Shown here: positions 9,311 to 17,275 of the stretch, in pieces | Numbering within the stretch: the first letter of the stretch is position 1 | How the letters are laid out: every line of letters starts with the position of its first letter | Assembly: GCA_963744275.1 (NCBI GenBank) | Contig: CAVUSX010000029.1 | Location: 248,001-312,000, forward strand | DNA: 64,000 nucleotides | Direction: 5' to 3' | Source: VAZQ01 sp963744275 | Lineage (GTDB): Bacteria; Pseudomonadota; Alphaproteobacteria; Rhizobiales; Xanthobacteraceae | The notes under the pieces: generated by a model | Told to the model about the DNA's origin: nothing | Database searches by the model: none | Seen by the model: the letters and a program-made list of their open reading frames with translations, nothing else | Program-made: the position numbers and the translations under genes

Positions 9311-9453
9311 GATAAAAGACAAAACCAAGAGCTTTCCCTGGAATTGCGGCGTATCTGGAGGGTGATGAGGACATTGCCAACTATCTGGAGGCGGTGTTCG
9401 AGGACGGCGATCCTGCGCTGATCACCCACGCTTTCGGCGTAGTCGCCCGCGCC
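9303..9453 (+). pseudogene. 5' half of a duplicated HI1420-like antidote gene
   Basis: Near-identical to the first half of the intact antidote gene at 12376, including the upstream GAGGCGGCA. It shares the words AAAAGACAAAACCAAGA and GACATTGCCAACTATCTGGA. A small deletion near 9345-9352 shifts the frame. Homology stops at 9453 inside GCCCGCGCC; the other half resumes at the same nine bases at 11439. This looks like one gene copy split by about 2 kb. Confidence 0.8.
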
Positions 9454-9576
9454 ATGACCTCCGTTAGGGTGGCGGTCGTGCGCGGCGATCGGAATGCCGG
9501 CCTCGATCTGCGCGCGCCGGGTTTTTATCCTATAGGGCTCACATAGGTCGAACATTCGGATTCGCGCTGTGGGCGG

Positions 9577-9803
9577 CGATGCGGCCCTGCCGCTGGGGCA
9601 TGGCCGGACACCCCTCGAATCGGCGGAAGGCGGCCTTCGCGGGCGATCTCAGCGTCGCCGACCCGGGCGACGGCAAGCGCTGCGCGGAGATCATCGCGAA
9701 GGCGCTGGGGCGGTGAGGAGTTGCCGCAGCATGTAGGCCCGTAGCCTGGATGGAGGCGCGCAGCGCCGCAATCCGGGACCGCCGTTCCCGCATTCCGCAA
9801 GCG
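9577..9803 (+). pseudogene. Duplicated 3' tail of the VOC gene plus its REP element
   Basis: Positions 9577-9716 copy the final 140 bp of the VOC gene (8204-8343) with a few substitutions and the same stop codon. The copy continues into the same REP element (about 9735-9803 against 8361-8424). There is no start and no upstream VOC domain, so it is a relic. Confidence 0.8.
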
Positions 9804-10497
9804 CCCGCCGCCGAAGGGTGGCGCGCGAGCGATGCGGACGAGATCGCTCTCCGCCGCTGGCGCGGATCGACTGAGATCATCGCCATCGAGGCCGTGCTCG
9901 ATCTCGACCGCGAAGCGTTCGCCGCCGAGGCGGAGCGGCTCGCCGCTCAAGGTGCGGCACAAGGCGCCGTCGGGCTCGCGATCGAGCTCATCGACCGCGC
10001 CACCTGGGCGGCGATGCGGCGCCTGCAGTCGAGCGGGATACTGCAGCTGGTCGAAACATCGGGGCGCGTGCTGCACCGCGCCCCAGGGATTCGCCGAGCC
10101 CCAGCCCGATCCAGCGGCCGCGGGTTCCGCGTCGCGTGCGGGCGAGCTTCGCATCGCGGCCGAGCGCACGCTGCGCATGGCGCGGGTGCTGGCGGGCAGA
10201 GGTTTCCCCGAGGAAGCACCGCCGCTCGTCGCCAAGGCCATCGGCCAGGGCGCCGCCGCGCGGCTTTCGGCCTTGGGCGAACTGCCCGACGGCATCGCCA
10301 TGGCGACGCCGTCGCAGATCCGGGCGCTGGTCGATCGCGGCGCCCTGCCGCCGCAAGCCGTCGACGCGCAGGGGGATCTGTCCCCCGCCGCCGGCACGAC
10401 CTCCGGTGCCGATGTGGCTGAGTTGCTCGATGCCGCCGCCCTGGTGCTCGCCGCCTGCGACGGGGACCGCGAGGCGTTGGCTGCGGCGGCGGAATAG
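9804..10497 (+). pseudogene. Unrecognised C-terminal remnant, frameshifted
   Basis: A coding-like stretch with no start: EAVLDLDREAFAAEAERL to AIELIDRATWAAMRRLQSSG, then one frame later from GFAEPQPDPAAAG through RMARVLAGRGFPEEAPPL to the stop at 10497. The frame is restored by removing one C from CCCC at 10081-10084. It is Ala/Leu/Arg-rich and helical. It resembles the helical tail of a large multidomain protein, but I do not recognise the family with confidence. The 5' part is replaced by the duplicated VOC tail and REP element, so it is probably dead. From 10498 to 10699 nothing was recognised. Confidence 0.45.
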
Positions 10498-10699
10498 GCG
10501 GCGAGCATTTTCCAACTTATTTGCCGGAGCAGGACCGCTGCGATTGTTCTGCACCGGTGCAGCGTGCTCCTCCCTCGCCCTTTGTGCGGGAGGGCGCACA
10601 TATGACGTGTCGTCCTGGCGGAAGAGCCGGGACCCTTACGCCGCGGAAATTCTCGACGAGACGGCATAACAAGAATCCAGGCCCGCCGCCGCGGCGCAT

Positions 10700-10728
10700 T
10701 TGACCAACGTTGGTCAACTCGCTAGAAT
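10700..10728 (+). promoter_or_regulatory. Predicted promoter with overlapping operator palindrome for phd-vapC
   Basis: A perfect 18-bp palindrome TTGACCAACGTTGGTCAA (10700-10717) contains a -35-like TTGACC. It is followed after 17 nt by a -10-like TAGAAT (10723-10728). The antitoxin start is 26 nt further on. Autorepression by the antitoxin-toxin complex is the family norm, so this is the likely operator (inference). Confidence 0.65.
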
Positions 10729-10753
10729 GGCTCTTGTAAACGGATAAATCGCC

Positions 10754-11023
10754 ATGAAGCAGCTCAATCTCGCCGAGGCCAAGGCCAAGCTTTCGCACCT
10801 GGTCGACCAGGCTGCCCGAGGCAAGGGCGTCATCATCGCCAAGTCCGGCATTCCGATGGCGAAGCTCGTGCCGCTCGACGATGAAAAGCCGCATGAGTTC
10901 AAGTTCGGTACCCTCAAGGACGTGCTCAGCGACGAAGTCATCGACGCAATCGAGGCGCCGCTGCCCGACGATCTGCTCGACGTGATGTTGAATGGGCCGA
11001 TAGATCCCGGCGAAGGCAAATGA
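10754..11023 (+). CDS. Phd/YefM-family antitoxin
   Basis: An 89-residue protein beginning MKQLNLAEAKAKLSHLVDQA, with AKSGIPMAKLVPL in the middle, the classic Phd/YefM N-terminal DNA-binding fold. The acidic C-terminus (LPDDLLDVMLNGPIDPGEGK) would bind and neutralise the PIN toxin. The stop overlaps the start of the toxin at 11020 by 4 nt (ATGA). A palindromic promoter lies upstream. Both genes are intact, the only untouched PIN-type pair in the window. Confidence 0.9.
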   Translation: MKQLNLAEAKAKLSHLVDQAARGKGVIIAKSGIPMAKLVPLDDEKPHEFKFGTLKDVLSDEVIDAIEAPLPDDLLDVMLNGPIDPGEGK

Positions 11024-11400
11024 GGTTGCTGCTCGACACGAACATCGTCATCCGGCTCAGGCAGGACGAGCGCCAGATCGACGGAACGACCCGCCGCATC
11101 ATTGAAAATGCTGCCGCGGTCTACGTCAGCGCCGCCTCCATCTGGGAGATCGCGATCAAGGCTTCAGCCCGCAAGCTCGACATCGATCTCCAGCGTTTGG
11201 AGGCCGGCCTCCTCGAAGCGGGGATCAAGCCGCTGCCGATAACCTGGACCCATGCGCGCAGAGCCTACGACATCGCATTGTCCCATCCTGATCCGTTCGA
11301 CCGCCTGCTGCTCGCGCAGGCCGTCTGCGAGCCCCTGCATCTGCTGACCAGCGATGAGCGGCTCGCGCAATACGGCGGTGAGCTCGTGATCACGGCATGA
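11020..11400 (+). CDS. VapC-type PIN-domain toxin (intact)
   Basis: A 126-residue PIN-domain ribonuclease toxin. MRLLLDTNIVIRL carries the first Asp, AASIWEIAIKASARK the conserved Glu, and HPDPFDRLLLAQAV the third acidic site, followed by LLTSDERLAQYGG. It is translationally coupled to the Phd antitoxin. The module lies within the block that separates the two halves of a duplicated antidote gene, so it may have arrived with that block (inference). Confidence 0.92.
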   Translation: MRLLLDTNIVIRLRQDERQIDGTTRRIIENAAAVYVSAASIWEIAIKASARKLDIDLQRLEAGLLEAGIKPLPITWTHARRAYDIALSHPDPFDRLLLAQAVCEPLHLLTSDERLAQYGGELVITA

Positions 11401-11438
11401 ATGCTTCGCAATAAATCTGCCACCGAGTACAATGCCTT

Positions 11439-11591
11439 GCCCGCGCCAAGGGCATGTCGCAGATCGCGCAGGCCGCCGGCCTCAGGCGCGAGAGCCTGTA
11501 CAAGGCGCTTTCGCCCGATGGAAATCAGGAGTTCGCCACCGTGCTGAAGGTGATGCGCGCGCTCGGCTTGAGGCTCAAGGTGGCGGTGTAG
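11439..11591 (+). pseudogene. 3' half of the duplicated HI1420-like antidote gene
   Basis: Matches 12520-12672 of the intact antidote gene at constant offset, including the stop codon (coding words GMSQIAQAAGL and ESLYKALSPDG). There is no start. It begins with GCCCGCGCC, the same nine bases at which the 5' half stops at 9453. The downstream 11592-11701 copies the terminator region of the intact locus in degraded form. Confidence 0.82.
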
Positions 11592-11701
11592 CGCGAGCCC
11601 CGCAGCTGCGGCACCGCGTGCTTCCCGCGCTATCGCAACCTGAAAAAGCCGCGCCTGGAGCCGCAGGCGGCGGTTTTGTCGAAAGCCTCCAGCCGCTCGC
11701 C

Positions 11702-11966
11702 TCAGGCGGCCAAGTTGCCGTACTTGATCAGGTTGGCCTTCTGGGCCTCGTTGCGCGGCTTGAGCTTGAACAGGCGCGCCGCCGTACCGCCGAGGATGTT
11801 GTGCTTGGCCTTGTCGGACGGGAACGGCAGGTCGTAGATCGTGGCCGGCAGGTAGGATGTTGTAGAAGGTGAAGCCGAGCGCGTGCACCGAAAGGAAGCG
11901 GTTGCAGGCCTTGAATACCGGCTCGCTCCGGTTCGGGCCGGAATGGAAGGAGAGCATGAGGCCGCG
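11702..11966 (-). pseudogene. Truncated copy of the amidohydrolase gene, internally deleted
   Basis: Copies the 3' end of the amidohydrolase at 12790 (KANLIKYG then an altered stop region). After 11853 it jumps about 302 bp ahead to sequence matching 13244-13356. The join lies in a short AGG/CAGG microhomology. Homology ends near 11966, next to an 11-bp perfect inverted repeat (11955-11965 with 11979-11989). It cannot encode a functional enzyme. Confidence 0.82.
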
Positions 11967-12012
11967 CCGGCGTAATTGCCGCGGCCTCATTGAAGCATCA
12001 CCAGGGTTGCTG

Positions 12013-12067
12013 CTCGGAAACGGCTACTCGGAAACGGCTACTTGATTTGTCGTATCCCATAGGATAC
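12013..12067 (+). promoter_or_regulatory. Predicted control region of the Gp49-like toxin/antidote pair
   Basis: A perfect 14-bp tandem duplication (CTCGGAAACGGCTA at 12013-12026 and 12027-12040) is followed by the palindrome GTATCC-CATA-GGATAC (12052-12067), 8 nt before the toxin start. The palindrome is a plausible autoregulatory operator; exact -35/-10 boxes cannot be fixed. Confidence 0.5.
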
Positions 12068-12075
12068 AAGGGCTG

Positions 12076-12366
12076 ATGCCTGAGGTTCGGCAGACCGAAA
12101 CCTTTGTGCGCTGGCTGACGGATTTGCGCGACCGCCGGGCACGGGCTCGCATTCAGGCTCGCATCGATCGTTTAGCGCTCGGGAATCCTGGCGACGTGAA
12201 ACCGGTGGGCAGCGGCCTCTCCGAAATGCGGATCGACTATGGGCCAGGTTACCGCGTCTATTTCGTCGAGCGCGGCACTGCGGTCGTCATCCTGCTGGCT
12301 GGCGGCGACAAGCGAACGCAAGAGCGCGACATCGCGGTGGCGCGCGAGCTGGCGGGCAAGCTGTAG
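12076..12366 (+). CDS. RelE-superfamily Gp49/HI1419-like toxin
   Basis: A 96-residue basic protein. The start VRQTETFVRWLTDLRDRRAR, the core GLSEMRIDYGPGYRVYFVER and the end LLAGGDKRTQERDIAVA match the addiction-module killer (phage Gp49-like, HI1419) family of RelE-fold mRNA interferases. It comes first, with the antidote 9 nt downstream, the toxin-first order typical of this family. Both genes are intact. Confidence 0.9.
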   Translation: MPEVRQTETFVRWLTDLRDRRARARIQARIDRLALGNPGDVKPVGSGLSEMRIDYGPGYRVYFVERGTAVVILLAGGDKRTQERDIAVARELAGKL

Positions 12367-12375
12367 GAGGCGGCA

Positions 12376-12672
12376 ATGGATGAGACAAAAGACAAAACCA
12401 AGACCATTCCCTGGGATTCCGCGGCGTATCTGGAGAGTGATGAGGACATTGCCAACTATCTGGAGGCGGTGTTCGAGGACGGCGATCCGGCGCTGATCAC
12501 TCATGCTCTCGGCGTAGTCGCCCGCGCCAAGGGCATGTCGCAGATCGCGCAGGCCGCCGGCCTCGGGCGCGAAAGCTTGTACAAGGCGCTTTCGCCCGAT
12601 GGAAATCCGGAGTTCGCCACCGTGCTGAAGGTGATGCGCGCGCTCGGCCTGAGGCTCAAGGTGGCGGTGTAG
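12376..12672 (+). CDS. HI1420-like antidote (HTH antitoxin)
   Basis: A 98-residue protein. The end GMSQIAQAAGLGRESLYKAL is a helix-turn-helix as in the HI1420-type antidote family, which neutralises the adjacent RelE-fold toxin and represses the operon. GTAGGAGGCGG precedes the ATG. A copy of this gene exists in two halves at 9303-9453 and 11439-11591. A hairpin terminator follows at 12730. Confidence 0.9.
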   Translation: MDETKDKTKTIPWDSAAYLESDEDIANYLEAVFEDGDPALITHALGVVARAKGMSQIAQAAGLGRESLYKALSPDGNPEFATVLKVMRALGLRLKVAV

Positions 12673-12729
12673 CGCGAGCCCGGCAGCTGCGGCACCGCGC
12701 GCTTCCCGCGCTATCGCGATGTGAAAAAA

Positions 12730-12755
12730 CCGCCGCCTGCAGGCGCAGGCGGCGG
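12730..12755. terminator. Bidirectional hairpin terminator
   Basis: A perfect 11-bp stem (CCGCCGCCTGC, 12730-12740, with GCAGGCGGCGG, 12745-12755) and a 4-nt loop. GAAAAAA lies before it and CTTTAT after it, giving T-rich tails in both directions. It sits between the convergent antidote gene and the amidohydrolase. A degraded copy is near 11646-11676. Confidence 0.75.
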
Positions 12756-12789
12756 CTTTATCGCAAGGCTTCAGCCTCTGGCCTCTCGC

Positions 12790-14034
12790 TCAGGCGGCGA
12801 GGTTGCCGTACTTGATCAGGTTGGCCTTCTGGGCCTCGTTGCGCGGCTTGAGCTTGAACAGGCGCGCGGCGGTGCCGCCCAGGATGTTGTGCTTGGCCTT
12901 GTCGGACAGGAACGGCAGGTCGTAGATCGTGGCCGGCAGGTCGAAGTCCCAATGCGGATAGTCCGATGAATAGAGCAGCTGGGTCTCCGCATTGATCATC
13001 CGGAACGTGCATTCGAGCGCGTCGCGGTCCTGGATCTCCATGGGCTGCGAGGAGTAGTACATATCGCGCATGTACTCGCTCGGCTTCTTCTTGAGCACCG
13101 GGGCTTCCGAGGGCCGCATCATGTATTCGTGGTCGAGCCGCTGCATCAGGAACGGGACCCAGGCCAGGCCCGATTCGATCCAGATCACCGGCAGCTTCGG
13201 GAAGCGCTCGCACATCCCGTTGATGACCCAGTTGGTGCAGTGCAGGATGTTGTAGAAGGTGAAGCCGAGCGCGTGCACCGACAGGAAGCGGTTGCAGGCC
13301 TTGAACACCGGCTCGCTCCAGTTCGGGCCGGAATGGAAGGAGAGCACCAGGCCGCGCTCCTCCATGGCCCGGTAGGCCTTCATATAGGCGTTGTCGTTGA
13401 CCTGCAGGTTGCGCACGGTCGTCACCATGAAGCCGCCCACGCCCGGGCGGTCCCCGAAGGTCTCGACGTGACGCAGCGTCGCTTCCGGGTCCGAGAACGG
13501 CAGGCACAGCATCGAGTAGAAGCGGCCCTTCGACTCGGGCAGGACCTTCTCGGTGAGCCAGCGGTTGTAGGCCCAGCACAGATCGACCTCCATCTCCTTC
13601 TGCGGATGCAGGCCGACATTGAGCATGCCGGTCGGGAACAGGCAGGAATAATCGACGCTCATGGCGTCCATCCAGCGCTCGCCCAGCTGCACGTCGCGCT
13701 GCCGGCCGGGCTCGGTCTTCTCCGAGCCGCGCAGCGGATAGCGGGTGACGCGGCCGCCCATGTCCTGGGTGAAGCCGGCATGGCTCGGCACGATGGTTCC
13801 GCGGCCCCCCTTGCTGGCGCGGCCCCCCAAGGTGATCTGCCGCAGCACGTCGTTTTCCATGTAGGGCAGGATTTCCGGGAAGTTCTCGTTCTCGTAATGG
13901 TGCGCATCGACGTCGACGATCAAGATGTCGTCGAGCTTGCGTTGCACCGCCTGCTTGCGGGCGTGGGCCAGCAGCCGGGTGGTGTTGAGCTCGTCGACCG
14001 TTACGCGTCGGCCGCGTTCAGCGAGCAGGTCCAT
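12790..14034 (-). CDS. Amidohydrolase 2-family metal-dependent hydrolase/decarboxylase
   Basis: A 414-residue protein. IVDVDAHHYENENFPEIL replaces the usual N-terminal D-x-H, PVIWIESGLAWVPFLMQR and the late SSDYPHWDFDLP (metal-binding Asp) mark the amidohydrolase-2 family that includes ACMSD-like decarboxylases. Such enzymes often act on ring-cleavage products of aromatic degradation. The ATG at 14034 is chosen because AGGAGA lies 8 nt upstream; a longer frame lacks a ribosome site. The genes upstream on the same strand are a phasin-like protein, a Rieske ferredoxin and a fumarylacetoacetase-like hydrolase, so a catabolic operon is likely. Its 3' part is copied at 11702. Confidence 0.83.
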   Translation of the reverse strand: MDLLAERGRRVTVDELNTTRLLAHARKQAVQRKLDDILIVDVDAHHYENENFPEILPYMENDVLRQITLGGRASKGGRGTIVPSHAGFTQDMGGRVTRYPLRGSEKTEPGRQRDVQLGERWMDAMSVDYSCLFPTGMLNVGLHPQKEMEVDLCWAYNRWLTEKVLPESKGRFYSMLCLPFSDPEATLRHVETFGDRPGVGGFMVTTVRNLQVNDNAYMKAYRAMEERGLVLSFHSGPNWSEPVFKACNRFLSVHALGFTFYNILHCTNWVINGMCERFPKLPVIWIESGLAWVPFLMQRLDHEYMMRPSEAPVLKKKPSEYMRDMYYSSQPMEIQDRDALECTFRMINAETQLLYSSDYPHWDFDLPATIYDLPFLSDKAKHNILGGTAARLFKLKPRNEAQKANLIKYGNLAA

Positions 14035-14133
14035 GGTTCGTCTCCTATCAAACTTTCTGTGCGGGTTGGCCCCGCGTGCTTGCATGGGTCGCATTTTTGC
14101 GCCGAACCGGGGTTCGCTTCGGCGGAAAATGCA

Positions 14134-14573
14134 TTAGCGGCCGGTCCAGCTCTGCCACATGCCGAGCTCGAATACGGCGAGATTGGTGGCGCGCAACAGG
14201 CCGCTCGCCGTGACCATGACCTCCGTCGGGGTGACGGTCGTGCGCGGCGCCAGCGCCGCCATCGGATTGCCGGCCTCCACCTGCGCCGCATAGGCCTTGC
14301 AGGCCGCCGCCATCAGGGCCTGCAGGGCCTGCGCGGCTCAAAAGGTCGACGCGACCGTCGGCGAGGCCGCGCTCGATGTCGGCGGCAAGGCGCGTGGCCT
14401 GCGCCGATGCGGCCGCCGAAGCGGTCTCGACCGCCGAAGCGGCCGCGGCCGGGTCTGCGACCGGCTTCGCGATCGGCCGCACCGCCGGCTTGGCGCGGCG
14501 GCGCCGCCTTGGGTGTGCTCTTAGGTGCGGTCTTGCTCGCGGTCTTGGCGGCGGCGGTCCTAGGCGACGACAT
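14134..14573 (-). pseudogene. Conserved Ala/Lys-rich hypothetical (phasin-like), two frameshifts
   Basis: Repaired length is about 145 residues: MSSPRTAAAKTASKTAPKS, then AKPAVRPIAKPVADPAAAAS to ADIERGLADGRVDLLSRA, then QALMAAACKAYAAQVEAG to NLAVFELGMWQSWTGR. Two extra bases, near 14492-14503 and near 14330-14338, put the three parts in three frames. The Lys/Ala/Pro-rich head and helical tail resemble small phasin-like or histone-like proteins, but the function is unknown. Its start overlaps the end of the Rieske gene by 14 nt. The conserved C-terminal motif argues that the gene was functional until recently. Confidence 0.6.
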
Positions 14574-14925
14574 AAACTCCGTCCTCCTTCTCGACCACCT
14601 TGTATTGCCGCAGCTTGAGCTTGCGGTCCGACACGCATTCGCCGGTCTTCATGTCGTATTCATAGCCGTGCCAGGGACAGACGAAATGCATCTCGGTGTC
14701 GGAGAAATAGAGCCCGCGCGAGGTCTTGTCCGGCATGATCCGTTCTTCGACCTTGGCGATGGTCAGGCCCTCGCAGGCCGGCCCGCCCTGATGCAGGCAG
14801 AAATTGCTGTAGGCGTAGAATTGCCCTTCGTGCCGGAACACGCCGATCTCGTTGTCGCCGACGAAAATGATGCGGCGGTCGCCGTCCTGGAACTCCGAAA
14901 GCTTACCGACGAACTGCTCGGCCAT
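14560..14925 (-). CDS. Rieske [2Fe-2S] ferredoxin-like protein
   Basis: A 121-residue cytoplasmic Rieske protein with both cluster motifs: CLHQGG (first Cys-x-His) and CPWHGYEYD (second Cys-x-x-His). Single-domain Rieske ferredoxins pass electrons to ring-hydroxylating oxygenases. The ATG at 14925 has GGGAGG 8 nt upstream. It overlaps the downstream phasin-like gene by 14 nt, so the two are translationally coupled. No oxygenase subunit lies next to it; the nearest Rieske oxygenase in the window is at 50702. Confidence 0.88.
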   Translation of the reverse strand: MAEQFVGKLSEFQDGDRRIIFVGDNEIGVFRHEGQFYAYSNFCLHQGGPACEGLTIAKVEERIMPDKTSRGLYFSDTEMHFVCPWHGYEYDMKTGECVSDRKLKLRQYKVVEKEDGVYVVA

Positions 14926-15039
14926 ACCTGGAAAACCTCCCTGCTGGAGGCCGGCGGCCCGGCATCATTCGAACGCGCGGGGCGGAACCGGCTCGGCCGC
15001 AATATGCTCCCTCCGCTGCGCCAGCGCAATCAGCGCGGG

Positions 15040-15206
15040 CTGCAGGCGTCCGGGCAGCTGCCTGTAGCCCACAGTCCAGGGGCCGTTCGGCGCCCAGCAT
15101 CGAGGGCGTATATGCCGGCCACCGCTTCTTCGCCGGCTATGGAGCGGAGCGCAATGCGGGGACCGCCGGTCCCGGATTACGCAAGCGCTCCATCCGGGCT
15201 ACGGAA
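15040..15206. repeat. Spacer with REP-like element
   Basis: Contains a REP-like element (about 15130-15205) in inverted form: GGAGCGGAGCGCAATGCGGG, CCGGATTACGCAAGCGCTCC, then ATCCGGGCTAC. From 14926 to 15129 no gene was recognised. Confidence 0.6.
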
Positions 15207-16150
15207 CTAAGCCATCTTGCTGGTCAGGCTGCCGATCCGCTCGATCCAGATCTTCACCACGTCGCCGGCTTTGAGGAACTCGCCGCGGCCGGCGCCGACG
15301 CCGGCCGGCGTGCCGGTCAGGATGATGTCGCCCGGGTGGAGGGTGAGCCGCGACGACAGATCGCGCGATCTGCTCGGCCAGGTTGAAGATCATCTGGCCC
15401 GTATTGGAATCCTGCTTGAGCACGTCGTTGACCCACAGCTTGAGGCCGAGATTCTGCGGGTCCGGGATGTCGCTCGCCGGCACGATCCAGGGCCCGAGCG
15501 GACAGGAGCCGTCGAAGCTCTTGTGCGCCACCCAGTCGGCCTTGAACGGGGAGGTGTCGGCCACGTGCGGGCGGCGGCCGCGGTCCCGCGCCGAGAGGTC
15601 GTTGGCGGCGGTGTAGCCGGCCACATAGGACAGTGCCGTTTTCCTGCGGCACGTTCTTGGCCTTGCGGCCGATCACGGCCGCCAGCTCCACCTCCCAGTC
15701 CATCTTCTTCGAATAGTCCGAGATCTTGACGGTCGCGCCCGGATTGGAGAGCGAGCGGGAGGCCTTGATGAAGTGCCAGGACTGCAGTCCGAGCGTATGC
15801 GGGTCCGGCTCCGGCGGCCGGCCATTGGCTTTGTTCATCTCCGCCACATGATCGGTATAATTGGCGCCCGCGCAGAAGATGGCCGAAGGCCACAGCACGG
15901 GAGCGAGCAGCTTGGTGCCCTTCAGCGGCCGGCCCTGGGTGCGGCCCTTGGCCGCCTTGGCGGCCGCGGCCGTAAGCAGGCCGGCGGCCGTTTTCCAGTC
16001 CTCCAGAATGCCGATCACGCTCGCATAGGCCGCCTTGCCGGTCAGCTTGGCGGCGTCGAACACCTTGTCGTCCACCACCAGGCCGGCCCGCGGCCCGTCG
16101 GCGGATTGATAGCTCGCCAGCTTGTAGCCCGCCGATTTGGTGCTTGCCAT
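15207..16150 (-). pseudogene. Fumarylacetoacetate hydrolase-family protein, two frameshifts
   Basis: Repaired length is about 313 residues. The N-terminal half ends in AGANYTDHVAEM and DWEVELAAVIG, the metal-binding region of FAH-type hydrolases/isomerases. The middle VAGYTAANDLSARD and the end LTLHPGDIILTGTPAGVG sit in two other frames. An extra base near 15631-15640 (repair reads ENALSYVAGY) and one near 15358-15366 (repair reads IARLSSRLTL) account for both. The family cleaves C-C bonds in meta-cleavage or homogentisate-type pathways, consistent with the neighbouring dioxygenase. The ATG at 16150 has GGGGAGC upstream. Confidence 0.82.
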
Positions 16151-16186
16151 GTTTGCTCCCCGGGGTCTCGGCAATTGCCGCAGTCC

Positions 16187-16327
16187 TGTAGCCCGCATAA
16201 GGGCGTTTACGCCCGTCTTCAATGGGATTTGGAGCATAAGCGCAATGCGGGAACGGTGCTCCCGGATTACGCTTGAGCCGCGCGAGGACGGGCGTGAACG
16301 CCCTGACGGCTTCCATCCGGGCTACGA
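16187..16327. repeat. Composite REP-like element
   Basis: Begins TGTAGCCCGCATAAGGGCG and ends CTTCCATCCGGGCTACG, with two GGGCGT/ACGCCC dyads and a central CAATGCGGGA/TCCCGGATT pair. It is longer than the other copies. It separates the divergent hydrolase and VOC genes and must overlap their promoters. Confidence 0.7.
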
Positions 16328-16357
16328 ACTGCGCCCTCATGATGATAGAAGACCACC

Positions 16358-17248
16358 ATGATCAAGCCCAGACGCATCGGCCACGCGACCTTCGAGACGC
16401 CCGACCTCGAGAAGGCCATCGCGTACTATACGCAGACTATGGGCCTGGTCCTGGCGGCGCGCGAACAGGGCCGCGCCTACCTGGCCAGCAAGATCGGCCT
16501 GTTGACCATCGCGCTCCGAGAGGCTGGCGCCGAGCGCTGCAGCAGGCTCGCGTTCGAGGTGGCGGCGGGCGAGGATTTCGGCGAATTGAGCCGCGCGCTC
16601 GCGGCGGATGGAATTAACAGCGAGCTGCGCAACGATGAGGTCCCCGGCATCGGCCAGGTCCTGACGTTTGCGGATTGCAAGGGCACCACCATCGAGCTGT
16701 TCAAGACGTGGAGCTACCTCGGCAAGCACGAGCAGGTGTCCGGGATCGGGCCGCTCAAGCTCGGCCATGTCGCCTTCGTGGTGCAGGACGTGAACGCCAC
16801 CGTCGCGTTCTATGAGAAGGTGCTCGGCTTCAGGGTGTCCGACTGGATCGGGGATTTCTTCGTCTTCATGCGCTGCAATCCCGATCACCATACGGTCAAC
16901 TTCATCAAGGGAGCGACCGTCAAGCTGCATCACATGGCGTTCGAGCTCAAGGACTTCGTCCACATCCAGAATTCCTGCGACCTGTTCGGGCAACGCAACA
17001 TTCCCATCATCTGGGGGCCGCTGCGCCAGGGCCCCGGGCACAACATCGCTACCTACCATCGCAATCACGACGACCAGGTCATCGAGCTCTATACCGAGCT
17101 CGATCAGCTCAAGGACGAGGCGCTCGGCTATTTCGATCCGCGCCCCTGGCACCGCGACCAGCCGCAGCGGCCCAAGGTCTGGGAGCCGGGCAAGACCAAC
17201 ACCTGGGGCACCCCGCCGGCGCCGGATTTCCACCGGGATCGGGTGTAA
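16358..17248 (+). CDS. VOC-family (extradiol dioxygenase-like) protein
   Basis: A 296-residue two-module VOC protein. The second module has LGHVAFVVQDV, LHHMAFELKD and QVIELYTELD, supplying the His, His and Glu ligands of extradiol-type dioxygenases. The first module (RIGHATFETPDLEKAIAYY) is the catalytically degenerate partner common in this family. It faces the FAH-like gene across a REP element, so a pairing of ring cleavage and hydrolysis is plausible. It is distantly similar in layout to the VOC protein at 7390. Confidence 0.82.
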   Translation: MIKPRRIGHATFETPDLEKAIAYYTQTMGLVLAAREQGRAYLASKIGLLTIALREAGAERCSRLAFEVAAGEDFGELSRALAADGINSELRNDEVPGIGQVLTFADCKGTTIELFKTWSYLGKHEQVSGIGPLKLGHVAFVVQDVNATVAFYEKVLGFRVSDWIGDFFVFMRCNPDHHTVNFIKGATVKLHHMAFELKDFVHIQNSCDLFGQRNIPIIWGPLRQGPGHNIATYHRNHDDQVIELYTELDQLKDEALGYFDPRPWHRDQPQRPKVWEPGKTNTWGTPPAPDFHRDRV

Positions 17249-17275
17249 GAGTTGGGTTATTGGTGGCGAGAGATC

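Noticed and set aside
8344..12760. An insertion sequence or integron responsible for the mosaic
   Set aside because: No transposase, integrase, attC-like sites or terminal inverted repeats were recognised.
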